From Allacma fusca (lineage: Eukaryota > Arthropoda > Collembola > Symphypleona > Sminthuridae), in assembly GCA_947179485.1 (NCBI GenBank), contig CAMXBY010000030.1, positions 1 to 64,000 on the forward strand: a stretch of DNA of 64,000 bases. Direction: 5' to 3'. Made by a program: the position numbers and the translations under genes. Positions 10,186 to 23,689 of the stretch are shown in pieces (position 1 is the stretch's first letter; each line of letters opens with the position of its first letter). The notes below the pieces were generated by a model, which worked only from the letters and a program-made list of their open reading frames with translations, was not told where the DNA came from and made no database searches.

Positions 10186-11162
10186 ATATCTTGTGTGCCG
10201 TGAAAGCTAAAACATTTTGGAAACAATTAGGCAACAATGATATTTAACTATTTGTTATGTGTCTGTCATGCTCTGTAAATGAAGATCTCTTCATTAAGAA
10301 ATATTCCAATTGGCCTCAAAAATTATCATTTAAAGGAGTTGATGTTCCTGAAACTTTTGCGTTGAAATTTTATATTGATTTCATGGCGTTATACAAACTT
10401 GTTGATTTTCCTCCTAGAAACTATTTTCCCTGTTTCATATATAAAATCGAGTTTTTCATTAAATTGGGAATTTATCACAAAATAAATATTGTGCTACAAA
10501 ACTTTGTACATTTGTGTGACGCTTTACTTGGAGTGAAAAATATTTTCAAATGTTGAACACAAATTTTGTTACATGTAGTCAATCATCTTAGGAATGTGTT
10601 CAGTGTATTTTACTGGAAATATTTGCAATGTTTTCAAAACCAAATATGTGCAATTACAGATTTTGTTTAAACTAGCGTGCTTTGCTTGTGCTTCTGGGTA
10701 TTCGTAAGAGTCACATAAGCAGCCTTAAATAATTATGAATTCTCAGAAAAAATTGTTTTTAAAAAGTGTCACACAGTAAAAACTCGCCCTTATATTTGTA
10801 GGTTTTAAGACCGTATTTGTTCCCTTAGGTAAATGATACTAGACTCAAATGTATCCCCATGAAAATTTTCTGCCAACTCCGCTTTCGGGAAAAAATTTAG
10901 ATCTAGAATGTCCATGAAAATTTGAATATCAGAAATTACATCATTGAGTTACATGTACTTTCTTGCTTTTGCTCTTGAAGCTCAAAAAATTAAGCAACTA
11001 ATATTTTGGAAAACATCAACTTTGCTTGATCCTCCTCGACTCTGTGAGCTCATATATTGCCCCAGGTCAATGAAGTGAATTCTGGGAGATCTGCAACAAA
11101 ATTTGCAGTTTCCTTGACCTCAGTGAATTTCAACGGACGCAGAAGTCAGGTTTATAATAATA
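10186..11162 (+). repeat. mosaic block gamma, copy 1
   Basis: It starts near the box TTGTGTGCCGTGAAAGC and runs to GGACGCAGAAGTCAGG. It matches 29680-30545 very closely (about five differences over an 80-base stretch around 10370) and 23690-24150 more loosely. A 99-codon open frame (10257-10556, FMALYKLVDFPPRNYFPCF) is shared with the second copy, but third codon positions are as conserved as the others, so it looks like recent duplication, not selection. Confidence 0.7.
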
Positions 11163-11510
11163 CAGTAAAACCTGTATATAATGGCGTTCATATAAAGAAT
11201 TCCTGTTAATAGTGGACACATTTTACTTCCCGGTCACAACTCATATCCTTTAACATGGGAAACTCCCTCCATATAATGGTTTTCTATATAGTAGAAACCT
11301 GCTCAAAGTGGACTAATGATCATACAACTTCAGTTAAAAATGCAGCTTAAAGGACCTGTATATAGTGGTCAGCCAGTCAGAGTGAAGGGATACATCTCGC
11401 GCGAGCCCGAACCAATAGTACAGCTGCTTGAGTTTAGCTCAATTAAATGCATTTGGAAGGACTCCGTTTTTATTTGCAGCGGTTTCATATGTATGTATGT
11501 GTACTAAATC
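11163..11510 (+). mobile_element. pogo/Tigger-like end fragment
   Basis: ACAGTAAAACCTGTATATAATGG right after TA is the characteristic end of pogo/Tigger elements. Further copies of the CTGTATATAGTGG-type motif follow (11286, 11353). It begins where block gamma is interrupted (compare the continuous copy at 24150). No right inverted end was found, so it is truncated or the other end is not recognisable. Confidence 0.5.
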
Positions 11511-11825
11511 AAATGCTTATTTATTAGGTCCTGTGTACTTAAGTATTTTGTTTCTTATTAGTGCGTTGAAACATTTTAAATTAATTACTAGTTGCTTTTA
11601 ATCATCATAATATAATTATTACTTTCTTTGCAATATTTCAAATAATTTAGTAATGATTCGACCAAAGTTACGCAAAGTCCTGTCTCTCAAAGAAATGCGA
11701 AAATTAAAATTCGAAGTCTGAAGCAAAAAAAAATTAGTGATTACTTTTAAAAAGTGTAAAATAACTGATTTTCAATAACGTATATAAGTAAAACTTTGTC
11801 GTGTTCGTGCTGGTGTGCCTGGATA
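11511..11825. other. AT-rich stretch
   Basis: No gene or clear repeat seen. Confidence 0.35.
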
Positions 11826-11987
11826 TAGATATTTCCATAAATGTATGTGTAGGTATTTTCATAAATGTATGTGTAGGTATTTCCATAAATGTATGTGTAG
11901 GTATTTCCGTAAATGTATGTGTAGGTATTTCCATAAATGTATGTGTAGATATTTCCATAAATGTATGTGTAGGTATTTCCATAAATG
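11826..11987. repeat. 24-bp minisatellite, about 7 copies
   Basis: The unit ATAAATGTATGTGTAGGTAT plus TTCC repeats nearly perfectly. Because 24 is divisible by three it yields open frames on both strands (for example repeated MEIPTHTF), which are artefacts of the period. It is unrelated in sequence to the 24-bp satellite 1.3 kb further on. Confidence 0.9.
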
Positions 11988-12122
11988 ATTGGGACTCAGT
12001 CTCAAGTCGCGGTGGCTTTCAAAACAGCGCCGAACTCGCACTCAAAACCAGATGTTTGATATGGAACTCGAATGTGAGTTGAGTTGGAGTTCGGAACTCA
12101 GAACTCTTGAGTTCGCCGAGGT
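11988..12122. repeat. GAACTC/GAGTTC-rich segment, possible hAT end
   Basis: GAACTC, GAGTTC and close variants occur about eight times within 135 bases, and the segment is more GC-rich than its surroundings. Dense short subterminal motifs of this kind mark hAT elements elsewhere in this window, but no inverted ends or target duplication were found. Confidence 0.35.
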
Positions 12123-12164
12123 ATGGTTGTAGGTGCATTGGATCACATTCTTAACCTAAGTGAA

Positions 12165-13282
12165 CATGTCCTGACGTTTGTTAATTATTTCTCTGATTTA
12201 CTAAGGATTTTAAAAAAAGTCTATTTAAAAATCCTATTGATTTGGAAGATATGGATGGGAATTCGTCATAAAAAAAATTGGGCCGCACATATTTGCTCAA
12301 CTTTTCACTTCACCCCATGGGGAAAATATTTTCAATTGAGAATCACAAGATTTTCAGACTATTTAAAAAAAGTTAATTTCCGAGATTAAAATATTTTCAA
12401 AATATTTTCAGCTTCAAAATCGAAATGCTTACATTTCGACATTTACCTGTGGATATACACAGAAAGAATTTCCTGATTTCGACAAAAATCGGTTTGCGTT
12501 TTTTTTTATATTTGTTTTATAAAGTATCAAAATGGTAGCATCCCTTGCAAACTGAGAGAGCGGAAATGTTATTAACTGAATATTTTGTTACATAATGAGT
12601 GGACTATGGCAGGCCATGAATATATTGGGCACGGTGTGAAAGCCGTAAATATTTAGAAAGCAATTTCTGTCATACATGTGTTTTATTTTTACCGTCGTCC
12701 CATGTCACAGTATGGCTTAATTACACATTACATGATTTTTATAAGACAGGGGGCCGTTCCTAGTTTATTGCTTGCATTTTGAATCACTTTTAAATTTTAA
12801 AGAATTAAATGTCGCATTACACATATGGAGATATGAACTTGGCGTTGGCTAAAACGCATCTCAATGGTGTTAGTGACATATATGTAATTGGGATGAAATG
12901 TGTCCCAAAAATTTATTTACGTTTGGTTTTCGTTCAGTGGAATTAGAACTTTAGAATTTTTCTTTATGTTATGAAAAACCGATGTTTCTTTAGAGAAAGG
13001 AGGTGTCAATCTTAATGGTCACATCGGTTTCTCCTAAAATATACTTTTCATGCAATATTTCCCACTAACCTCTCTTGAAACTTTTATTTACCAAACAATC
13101 GGCGCCTTTTTTTATCTTGTGGTAGAATAGTGGGGATGCTGCTAAGAAATATATGAGTGGCGTCAAAACAATAGTTGTTTTTCATTTGATTTATTTTTAA
13201 AACGCAGAATTGGCTACTTACAGTATAGTTCTTTTATTTAAAGCAGCGATTTCTTTAAATATTTTGACAACAGCGTCAAAGT
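12165..13282 (+). repeat. mosaic block beta, copy 1, and following sequence
   Basis: Landmarks are GATTTGGAAGATATGG, TTCACTTCACCCCATGGGG and GATTTTCAGACTATTT, then TATCAAAATGGTAGCATCCC. Similar ordered landmarks occur near 21650-21790, 22600, 32560-32715, 35350-35600, 38880-39190, 47200, 52805-53080 and 61395-61720. A GTGGCGT box is at 13158. No gene is seen between here and the satellite. Confidence 0.6.
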
Positions 13283-16200
13283 TCAAATTGAATAATTTAA
13301 ATTGGGTTAAATTGAATAATTTAAATTGAGTTAAATTGAATAATTTAAATTGGGTTAAATTGAATAATTTAAATTGAGTTAAATTGAATAATTTAAATTG
13401 AGTTAAATTGAATAATTTAAATTGGGTTAAATTGAATAATTTAAATTGGGTTAAATTGAATAATTTAAATTTAGTTAAATTGAATAATTTAAATTGAGTT
13501 AAATTGAATAATTTAAATTGAGTTAAATTGAATAATTTAAATTGGATTAAATTGAATAATTTAAATTCGATTAAAATTGAATAATTTAAATTGGATTAAA
13601 TTGAATAATTTAAATTGGATTAAATTGAATAATTTAAATTGGATTAAATTGAATAATTTAAATTGGATTAAATTGAATAATTTAAATTGGATTAAATTGA
13701 ATAATTTAAATTGGATTAAATTGAATAATTTAAATTGGATTAAATTGAATAATTTAAATTGGATTAAATTGAATAATTTAAATTGGATTAAATTGAATAA
13801 TTTAAATTGGATTAAATTGAATAATTTAAATTGGATTAAATTGAATAATTTAAATTGGATTTAATTGAATGATTTAAATTGGATTAAATTGAATAATTTA
13901 AATTGGATTAAATTGAATAATTTAAATTGGATTAAATTGAACAATTTAAATTGGATTAAATTCAATAATTTAAATTGGATTAAATTCAATAATTTAAATT
14001 GGATTAAATTGAATAATTTGAATTGGATTAAATTGAATAATTTAAATTGGATTAAATGGAATAATTTAAATTGGATTAAATTGAATAATTTAAATTGGAT
14101 TAAATGGAATAATTTAAATTGGATTAAATTGAATAATTTAAATTGGATTAAATGGAATAATTTAAATTGGATTAAATTGAACAATTTAAATTGGATTAAA
14201 TTGAACAATTTAAATTGGATTAAATTGAACAATTTAAATTGGATTAAATTGAACAATTTAAATTGGATTAAATTGAACAATTTAAATTGGATTAAATTGA
14301 ACAATTTAAATTGGATTAAATTGAACAATTTAAATTGGATTTAATTGAACAATTTAAATTGGATTAAATTGAACAATTTAAATTGGATTAAATTGAACAA
14401 TTTAAATTGGATTAAATTGAACAATTTAAATTGGATTAAATTGAACAATTTAAATTGGATTAAATTGAACAATTTAAATTGGATTAAATTGAACAATTTA
14501 AATTGGATTAAATTGAACAATTTAAATTGGATTAAATTGAACAATTTAAATTGGATTAAATTGAACAATTTAAATTGGATTAAATTGAACAATTTAAATT
14601 GGATTAAATTGAACAATTTAAATTGGATTAAATTGAACAATTTAAATTGGATTAAATTGAACAATTTAAATTGGATTAAATTGAACAATTTAAATTGGAT
14701 TAAATTGAACAATTTAAATTGGATTAAATTGAACAATTTAAATTGGATTAAATTGAACAATTTAAATTGGATTAAATTGAACAATTTAAATTGGATTAAA
14801 TTGAACAATTTAAATTGGATTAAATTGAACAATTTAAATTGGATTAAATTGAACAATTTAAATTGGATTAAATTGAACAATTTAAATTGGATTAAATTGA
14901 ACAATTTAAATTGGATTAAATTGAACAATTTAAATTGGATTAAATTGAACAATTTAAATTGGATTAAATTGAACAATTTAAATTAGATTAAATTGAACAA
15001 TTTAAATTGGATTAAATTGAACAATTTAAATTGGATTAAATTGAACAATTTAAATTGGATTAAATTGAACAATTTAAATTGGATTAAATTGAACAATTTA
15101 AATTGGATTAAATTGAACAATTTAAATTGGATTAAATTGAACAATTTAAATTGGATTAAATTGAACAATTTAAATTGGATTAAATTGAACAATTTAAATT
15201 GGATTAAATTGAACAATTTAAATTGGATTAAATTGAACAATTTAAATTGGATTAAATTGAACAATTTAAATTGGATTAAATTGAACAATTTAAATTGGAT
15301 TACATTGAACAATTTAAATTGGATTAAATTGAACAATTTAAATTGGATTAAATTGAACAATTTAAATTGGATTAAATTGAACAATTTAAATTGGATTACA
15401 TTGAACAATTTAAATTGGATTAAATTGAACAATTTAAATTGGATTACATTGAACAATTTAAATTGGATTAAATTGAAAAATTTAAATTGGATTAAATTGA
15501 ACAATTTAAATTGGATTACATTGAACAATTTAAATTGGATTAAATTGAACAATTTAAATTGGATTAAATTGAACAATTTAAATTGGATTAAATTGAACAA
15601 TTTAAATTGGATTAAATTGAACAATTTAAATTGGATTAAATTGAACAATTTAAATTGGATTAAATTGAACAATTTAAATTGGATTAAATTGAACAATTTA
15701 AATTGGATTAAATTGAACAATTTAAATTGGATTAAATTGAACAATTTAAATTGGATTAAATTGAACAATTTAAATTGGATTAAATTGAACAATTTAAATT
15801 GGATTAAATTGAACAATTTAAATTGGATTAAATTGAACAATTTAAATTGGATTAAATTGAACAATTTAAATTGGATTAAATTGAACAATTTAAATTGGAT
15901 TAAATTGAACAATTTAAATTGGATTAAATTGAACAATTTAAATTGGATTAAATTGAACAATTTAAATTGGATTAAATTGAACAATTTAAATTGGATTAAA
16001 TTGAACAATTTAAATTGGATTAAATTGAACAATTTAAATTGGATTAAATTGAACAATTTAAATTGGATTAAATTGAACAATTTAAATTGGATTAAATTGA
16101 ACAATTTAAATTGGATTAAATTGAACAATTTAAATTAGATTAAATTGAACAATTTAAATTGGATTAAATTGAACAATTTAAATTGGATTAAATTGAACAA

Positions 16201-19200
16201 TTTAAATTGGATTAAATTGAACAATTTAAATTGGATTAAATTGAACAATTTAAATTGGATTAAATTGAACAATTTAAATTGGATTAAATTGAACAATTTA
16301 AATTGGATTAAATTGAACAATTTAAATTGGATTAAATTGAACAATTTAAATTGGATTAAATTGAACAATTTAAATTGGATTAAATTGAACAATTTAAATT
16401 GGATTAAATTGAACAATTTAAATTGGATTAAATTGAACAATTTAAATTGGATTAAATTGAACAATTTAAATTGGATTAAATTGAACAATTTAAATTGGAT
16501 TAAATTGAACAATTTAAATTGGATTAAATTGAACAATTTAAATTGGATTAAATTGAACAATTTAAATTGGATTAAATTGAACAATTTAAATTGGATTAAA
16601 TTGAACAATTTAAATTGGATTAAATTGAACAATTTAAATTGGATTAAATTGAACAATTTAAATTGGATTAAATTGAACAATTTAAATTGGATTAAATTGA
16701 ACAATTTAAATTGGATTAAATTGAACAATTTAAATTGGATTAAATTGAACAATTTAAATTGGATTAAATTGAACAATTTAAATTGGATTAAATTGAACAA
16801 TTTAAATTGGATTAAATTGAACAATTTAAATTGGATTAAATTGAACAATTTAAATTGGATTAAATTGAACAATTTAAATTGGATTAAATTGAACAATTTA
16901 AATTGGATTAAATTGAACAATTTAAATTGGATTAAATTGAACAATTTAAATTGGATTAAATTGAACAATTTAAATTGGATTAAATTGAACAATTTAAATT
17001 GGATTAAATTGAACAATTTAAATTGGATTAAATTGAACAATTTAAATTGGATTAAATTGAACAATTTAAATTGGATTAAATTGAACAATTTAAATTGGAT
17101 TAAATTGAACAATTTAAATTGGATTAAATTGAACAATTTAAATTGGATTAAATTGAACAATTTAAATTGGATTAAATTGAACAATTTAAATTGGATTAAA
17201 TTGAACAATTTAAATTGGATTAAATTGAACAATTTAAATTGGATTAAATTGAACAATTTAAATTGGATTAAATTGAACAATTTAAATTGGATTAAATTGA
17301 ACAATTTAAATTGGATTAAATTGAACAATTTAAATTGGATTACATTGAACAATTTAAATTGGATTAAATTGAACAATTTAAATTGGATTACATTGAACAA
17401 TTTAAATTGGATTAAATTGAACAATTTAAATTGGATTAAATTGAACAATTTAAATTGGATTAAATTGAACAATTTAAATTGGATTAAATTGAACAATTTA
17501 AATTGGATTAAATTGAACAATTTAAATTGGATTAAATTGAACAATTTAAATTGGATTAAATTGAACAATTTAAATTGGATTAAATTGAACAATTTAAATT
17601 GGATTAAATTGAACAATTTAAATTGGATTAAATTGAACAATTTAAATTGGATTAAATTGAACAATTTAAATTGGATTAAATTGAACAATTTAAATTGGAT
17701 TAAATTGAACAATTTAAATTGGATTAAATTGAACAATTTAAATTGGATTAAATTGAACAATTTAAATTGGATTAAATTGAACAATTTAAATTGGATTAAA
17801 TTGAACAATTTAAATTGGATTAAATTGAACAATTTAAATTGGATTAAATTGAACAATTTAAATTGGATTAAATTGAACAATTTAAATTGGATTAAATTGA
17901 ACAATTTAAATTGGATTAAATTGAACAATTTAAATTGGATTAAATTGAACAATTTAAATTGGATTAAATTGAACAATTTAAATTGGATTAAATTGAACAA
18001 TTTAAATTGGATTAAATTGAACAATTTAAATTGGATTACATTGAACAATTTAAATTGGATTAAATTGAACAATTTAAATTGGATTAAATTGAACAATTTA
18101 AATTGGATTAAATTGAACAATTTAAATTGGATTACATTGAACAATTTAAATTGGATTAAATTGAACAATTTAAATTGGATTACATTGAACAATTTAAATT
18201 GGATTAAATTGAAAAATTTAAATTGGATTAAATTGAACAATTTAAATTGGATTAAATTGAACAATTTAAATTGGATTAAATTGAACAATTTAAATTGGAT
18301 TAAATTGAACAATTTAAATTGGATTAAATTGAACAATTTAAATTGGATTAAATTGAACAATTTAAATTGGATTAAATTGAACAATTTAAATTGGATTAAA
18401 TTGAACAATTTAAATTGGATTAAATTGAACAATTTAAATTGGATTAAATTGAACAATTTAAATTGGATTAAATTGAACAATTTAAATTGGATTAAATTGA
18501 ACAATTTAAATTGGATTAAATTGAACAATTTAAATTGGATTAAATTGAACAATTTAAATTGGATTAAATTGAACAATTTAAATTGGATTAAATTGAACAA
18601 TTTAAATTGGATTAAATTGAACAATTTAAATTGGATTAAATTGAACAATTTAAATTGGATTAAATTGAACAATTTAAATTGGATTAAATTGAACAATTTA
18701 AATTGGATTAAATTGAACAATTTAAATTGGATTAAATTGAACAATTTAAATTGGATTAAATGGAACAATTTAAATTGGATTAAATTGAACAATTTAAATT
18801 GGATTACATTGAACAATTTAAATTGGATTAAATTGAACAATTTAAATTGGATTAAATTGAACAATTTAAATTGGATTAAATTGAACAATTTAAATTGGAT
18901 TACATTGAACAATTTAAATTGGATTAAATTGAACAATTTAAATTGGATTACATTGAACAATTTAAATTGGATTAAATTGAAAAATTTAAATTGGATTAAA
19001 TTGAACAATTTAAATTGGATTAAATTGAACAATTTAAATTGGATTAAATTGAACAATTTAAATTGGATTAAATTGAACAATTTAAATTGGATTAAATTGA
19101 ACAATTTAAATTGGATTAAATTGAACAATTTAAATTGGATTAAATTGAACAATTTAAATTGGATTAAATTGAACAATTTAAATTGGATTAAATTGAACAA

Positions 19201-21236
19201 TTTAAATTGGATTAAATTGAACAATTTAAATTGGATTAAATTGAACAATTTAAATTGGATTAAATTGAACAATTTAAATTGGATTAAATTGAACAATTTA
19301 AATTGGATTAAATTGAACAATTTAAATTGGATTAAATTGAACAATTTAAATTGGATTAAATTGAACAATTTAAATTGGATTAAATTGAACAATTTAAATT
19401 GGATTAAATTGAACAATTTAAATTGGATTAAATTGAACAATTTAAATTGGATTAAATTGAACAATTTAAATTGGATTAAATTGAACAATTTAAATTGGAT
19501 TAAATTGAACAATTTAAATTGGATTAAATTGAACAATTTAAATTGGATTAAATTGAACAATTTAAATTGGATTAAATTGAACAATTTAAATTGGATTAAA
19601 TTGAACAATTTAAATTGGATTAAATTGAACAATTTAAATTGGATTAAATTGAACAATTTAAATTGGATTAAATTGAACAATTTAAATTGGATTAAATTGA
19701 ACAATTTAAATTGGATTAAATTGAACAATTTAAATTGGATTAAATTGAACAATTTAAATTGGATTACATTGAACAATTTAAATTGGATTAAATTGAACAA
19801 TTTAAATTGGATTACATTGAACAATTTAAATTGGATTAAATTGAACAATTTAAATTGGATTAAATTGAACAATTTAAATTGGATTAAATTGAACAATTTA
19901 AATTGGATTAAATTGAACAATTTAAATTGGATTAAATTGAACAATTTAAATTGGATTAAATTGAACAATTTAAATTGGATTAAATTGAACAATTTAAATT
20001 GGATTAAATTGAACAATTTAAATTGGATTAAATTGAACAATTTAAATTGGATTAAATTGAACAATTTAAATTGGATTAAATTGAACAATTTAAATTGGAT
20101 TAAATTGAACAATTTAAATTGGATTAAATTGAACAATTTAAATTGGATTAAATTGAACAATTTAAATTGGATTAAATTGAACAATTTAAATTGGATTAAA
20201 TTGAACAATTTAAATTGGATTAAATTGAACAATTTAAATTGGATTAAATTGAACAATTTAAATTGGATTAAATTGAACAATTTAAATTGGATTAAATTGA
20301 ACAATTTAAATTGGATTAAATTGAACAATTTAAATTGGATTAAATTGAACAATTTAAATTGGATTAAATTGAACAATTTAAATTGGATTAAATTGAACAA
20401 TTTAAATTGGATTAAATTGAACAATTTAAATTGGATTAAATTGAACAATTTAAATTGGATTAAATTGAACAATTTAAATTGGATTACATTGAACAATTTA
20501 AATTGGATTAAATTGAACAATTTAAATTGGATTACATTGAACAATTTAAATTGGATTAAATTGAACAATTTAAATTGGATTACATTGAACAATTTAAATT
20601 GGATTAAATTGAACAATTTAAATTGGATTACATTGAACAATTTAAATTGGATTAAATTGAACAATTTAAATTGGATTACATTGAACAATTTAAATTGGAT
20701 TAAATTGAAAAATTTAAATTGGATTAAATTGAACAATTTAAATTGGATTAAATTGAACAATTTAAATTGGATTAAATTGAACAATTTAAATTGGATTAAT
20801 TGAACAATTTAAATTGGATTAAATTGAACAATTTAAATTGGATTAATTGAACAATTTAAATTGGATTAAATTGAACAATTTAAATTGGATTAATTGAACA
20901 ATTTAAATTGGATTAAATTGAACAATTTAAATTGGATTAATTGAACAATTTAAATTTTATTAAATTGAACAATTTAAATTGGATTAATTGAACAATTTAA
21001 ATTGGATTAAATTGAACAATTTAAATTGGATTAATTGAACAATTTAAATTGGATTAAATTGAACAATTTAAATTGGATTAATTGAACAATTTAAATTGGA
21101 TTAAATTGAACAATTTAAATTGGATTAAATTGAACAATTTAAATTGGATTAAATTGAACAATTCAAATTGGATTAAATTGAACAATTTAAATTGGATTAA
21201 ATTGAACAATTCAAATTGGATTAAATTGAATAATAT
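13283..21236. repeat. giant 24-bp satellite array, about 330 units
   Basis: The unit TTGAACAATTTAAATTGG + ATTAAA is repeated head to tail for about 7.95 kb. Each unit holds the 12-bp palindrome CAATTTAAATTG. The left edge has GGGTT/GAGTT and GAATAA variants, 13.6-14.17 kb has GAATAA, and from 14.17 kb to the right edge GAACAA is nearly fixed; the final unit again reads GAATAA. Divergent edges around a homogeneous core are the expected result of unequal exchange. One frame per strand stays open for up to about 4.65 kb (LNNLNWIK on plus, FNLIQFKL on minus), which follows from the 24-base period. I see no coding evidence. Confidence 0.97.
20794..21095. repeat. 46-bp dimeric sub-array in the satellite
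   Basis: Here units lacking two bases (GGATTAATTGAAC) alternate with full 24-bp units (GGATTAAATTGAAC). The short form occurs seven times about every 46 bases, from 20794 to 21074, forming a 22+24 higher-order repeat that interrupts the long open frames. Confidence 0.85.
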
Positions 21237-22307
21237 TTGTCCCAGCAATTCTTCAGTGTAATTTAATATCAGGGGCGATGGATTCTTTAAACAACAAGAT
21301 AAGATTTCCAAAAAGCCTTTCTGTTGAGAATTTTCGGAACGAAATGTGGATCTTCAATTCTTTAGAGTATCAACGTACATGGTTTCGATTGGATTTTAAC
21401 TATGGTTAAGTGGGAATTCATTTCTAGTGTAATTGGTTGAATTCACAGTTGACTTGGGAAATTAAGGTTTTTACGAAGACGGTAATAACTACAATCGCTT
21501 TGACTGAACAACATTTTTTCCTTTTTCAACAAAATATAAATCCAGTTAATCTGTCGAATTTACCTTTTCGTATTAAAATTTGCTTTTTAAGTTGTATATA
21601 TATAATGCTCGACAATTATTTTGTGGAGCTTGGAAATTCAGCAGTTATATAGTATTGTTTAGATTTATTTCTTCGATTTGCTACGGATTTAAAATAATTC
21701 TTACTTAAAAATCCTATTGTATTGAGAGATGTGGTTGCGAGTTCGTCATAAAATAATTGGGTTAGCTACACCTCAGTCAGGGAGTAATGTCAAAAGATTT
21801 TTAATTAGCGCAACGAGAAAATTTTGGGGATATTTAAAAAACATTGTGCTAGAATTTGGTACGTTTGTTGACGCCTTACTCGGCAGGGCTTGACGACTTA
21901 ACGATTTTAAAGAACATAGCTTCCGCAAATATAAAATTATGAAATGAACCACAAAAGTAAATTTAATTTTTTGCATTTTATTGTATTTCTATAAAATAAA
22001 TTTTGTTTCAAGGCTACTGGTTTCTAGTATTGTGAAAAATACATTTAATGTACGATAGTTAAACAGTTTGGAGTTACTATTATCGGGATTTCAAAAATCC
22101 AAACTTCTAGTGAAATTCTTATTCCTGAGCATTTTTGTATAGATTTATTTTTTTGCCAGTATTTAAAAAACATTTATTTCTAACAAACTCTTTGGGTGTA
22201 ATTTTGTAAAGACAAGTAGTAATATCTCAGCATATTCGGAGTATTTATTACTCCAATTTGAAGTATCCATACATTGAATAATTAATTATCATAAAATTAT
22301 CCGTCAC
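21237..22307. repeat. repeat mosaic to the right of the satellite
   Basis: No gene seen. 21600-21790 is a diverged block beta copy (TTTGTGGAGCTTGGAAATTC, TCGTCATAAAATAATTGGG). 21840-21970 resembles sequence that precedes block alpha elsewhere (GAACATAGCTTCCGCAAAT). The boundary with the satellite is abrupt at 21236. Confidence 0.45.
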
Positions 22308-22515
22308 GTTCACTTAGACTTTCTTATCGAGACGGGAATACCGACTGTATCGGTAACGGTATCGGAACGGGACGTTACCGGTAACACGAAAATGTTCCGT
22401 TTGCAATGAAGGGACGGAAACGGGAAAACTGAATCAGATCCGATAAAATCGGGCGTATTCGTTTTGGGTTTTGGGACGAAAATGAAACCGGTAATGTAGT
22501 ACCGATCGGGAAATC
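22308..22515 (+). mobile_element. CGG/ACCGGTAAC-rich transposon end fragment
   Basis: GTTCACTTAGACTTTCTTATCGAGACGGGAATACC is followed by GTATCGGTAACGGTATCGG and ACGTTACCGGTAAC. The same sequence appears inverted at 42285-42355, where only about 70 bases remain. GC content is higher than in the flanks. The superfamily is not determined; the motif-rich end resembles hAT subterminal regions. Confidence 0.5.
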
Positions 22516-22599
22516 GATGACAAGCTTAATTTTCTTATTATTTTGGCAAATGTGATTATGAAATTCTCATAAAATATTTGGCCGAAAAAACTTTATTTT

Positions 22600-23660
22600 C
22601 TTCACTTTACCCCAATAATTGGTAACAATTTTCAATCGAGGCTCCGGGTGTTTTCAGACTTCTTCAGAAAGCTAAATGCCGTAGAATATTTGAAATAGTG
22701 TCAAACCCCAAATGTTTACTTACATGTAACATTTATATTTCAAAAGCTAAGCTACTAAGAAGAACTTATTATTATATCGCAGTAGATTATTTGAAAATTT
22801 TCATTTGTGCGTCTCTTGAGTAAATTTGACTAATAGTAGGTGCTGGATCAGGACCTCAATAATTTTTTGTGTTCCTTTCGCTCATGTACCAAAGTAAAAA
22901 TTATTCAGTTGGTAACTTTCTTCCAGCTTTTCAAAGCTGCTCATTTTGTTTCAGAAATTATCAATACAGTGGTCAAGTAAATAAGGTAACCATCAAATTA
23001 ATTCTTTAAAATGCAATAAACAAGAACGAAATTTGGCTAATATATAATTCAATAACTGATTAAATTTAAGTTCCCGTTTTAAATTCCAGAGACCTCAAGT
23101 TTCCTCTAATTGTAAGGAAGATTTTCATTGCAATGTTTCAAAAATGTTCTCATTTTACCAAAATCATTCTGAAACAGATTTGCTGTAATATGGACAATTC
23201 AATAATTTTGACGGAATTTCTTGTATATCATTTATACGGGAAATAATGTTTACTAACACCTTGCCCGAAAAGGTAGAACGAGTCGAAAGTTCAAAAAATT
23301 CAAGAACATGAATATTTTTTATAAAATCTAAATTTCGAGGCGAATTGGAATATTTTATAATTGACATCATTTTAGTCGATGTAAAGGTTAATTTATTTAA
23401 TTTTCATCCGTACTTTAATTTAAAATAAGCGCCTTAATAAAGTGCATATCAAGGTGCTTTAAACTTTTTCTCGAAAATTTAAAATAAATATTTTACAATT
23501 TAATTGACTCATAATATCACTTAATATAACAATTTTTAATTCCTCTTAAATTTCATCTTTTGACAAAAATGAGATAGATTGCGATTAAAGATTTTCGCTA
23601 TTACTACTCCGTTAACAGTAAAGTATTTTCTGCAACTTCGTTTTAACAATCGCTCCGACA
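22600..23660 (+). repeat. mosaic blocks beta, theta and delta
   Basis: A diverged block beta copy lies at 22600-22740. Block theta (AGCTACTAAGAAGAACTTAT to GTGGTCAAGTAAATAAGG, 22742-22990) matches 38320-38580. Block delta (22990-23500) matches 40285-40815 and 42845-43460, including TTTACTAACACCTTGCCCG and GAGACCTCAAGTTTCCTC. On the minus strand the three delta copies share the string STRSTFSGKVLVN or close variants, but each frame is short and broken. Confidence 0.65.
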
Positions 23661-23689
23661 TTTTTTTTAAAACTAGGGTACTTTTTCTA

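Noticed and set aside
10257..10556. Gene encoding the FMALYKLVDFPPR frame of block gamma
   Set aside because: The frame is shared with 29748-29939 but truncated there, and the two copies are similar at all codon positions, so duplication explains it.
11734..12041. Proteins with repeated MEIPTHTF
   Set aside because: They are produced by the 24-bp minisatellite; three frames are open across the same bases.
13577..20803. Very long open frames of repeated LNNLNWIK (plus) and FNLIQFKL (minus)
   Set aside because: They follow automatically from a 24-base unit, which is divisible by three and lacks stops in one frame per strand. There is no promoter, splice or composition support, and the frames are equally open on both strands.
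13283..21236. CRISPR-like array
   Set aside because: The repeats are contiguous with no unique spacers, and the window is eukaryotic.
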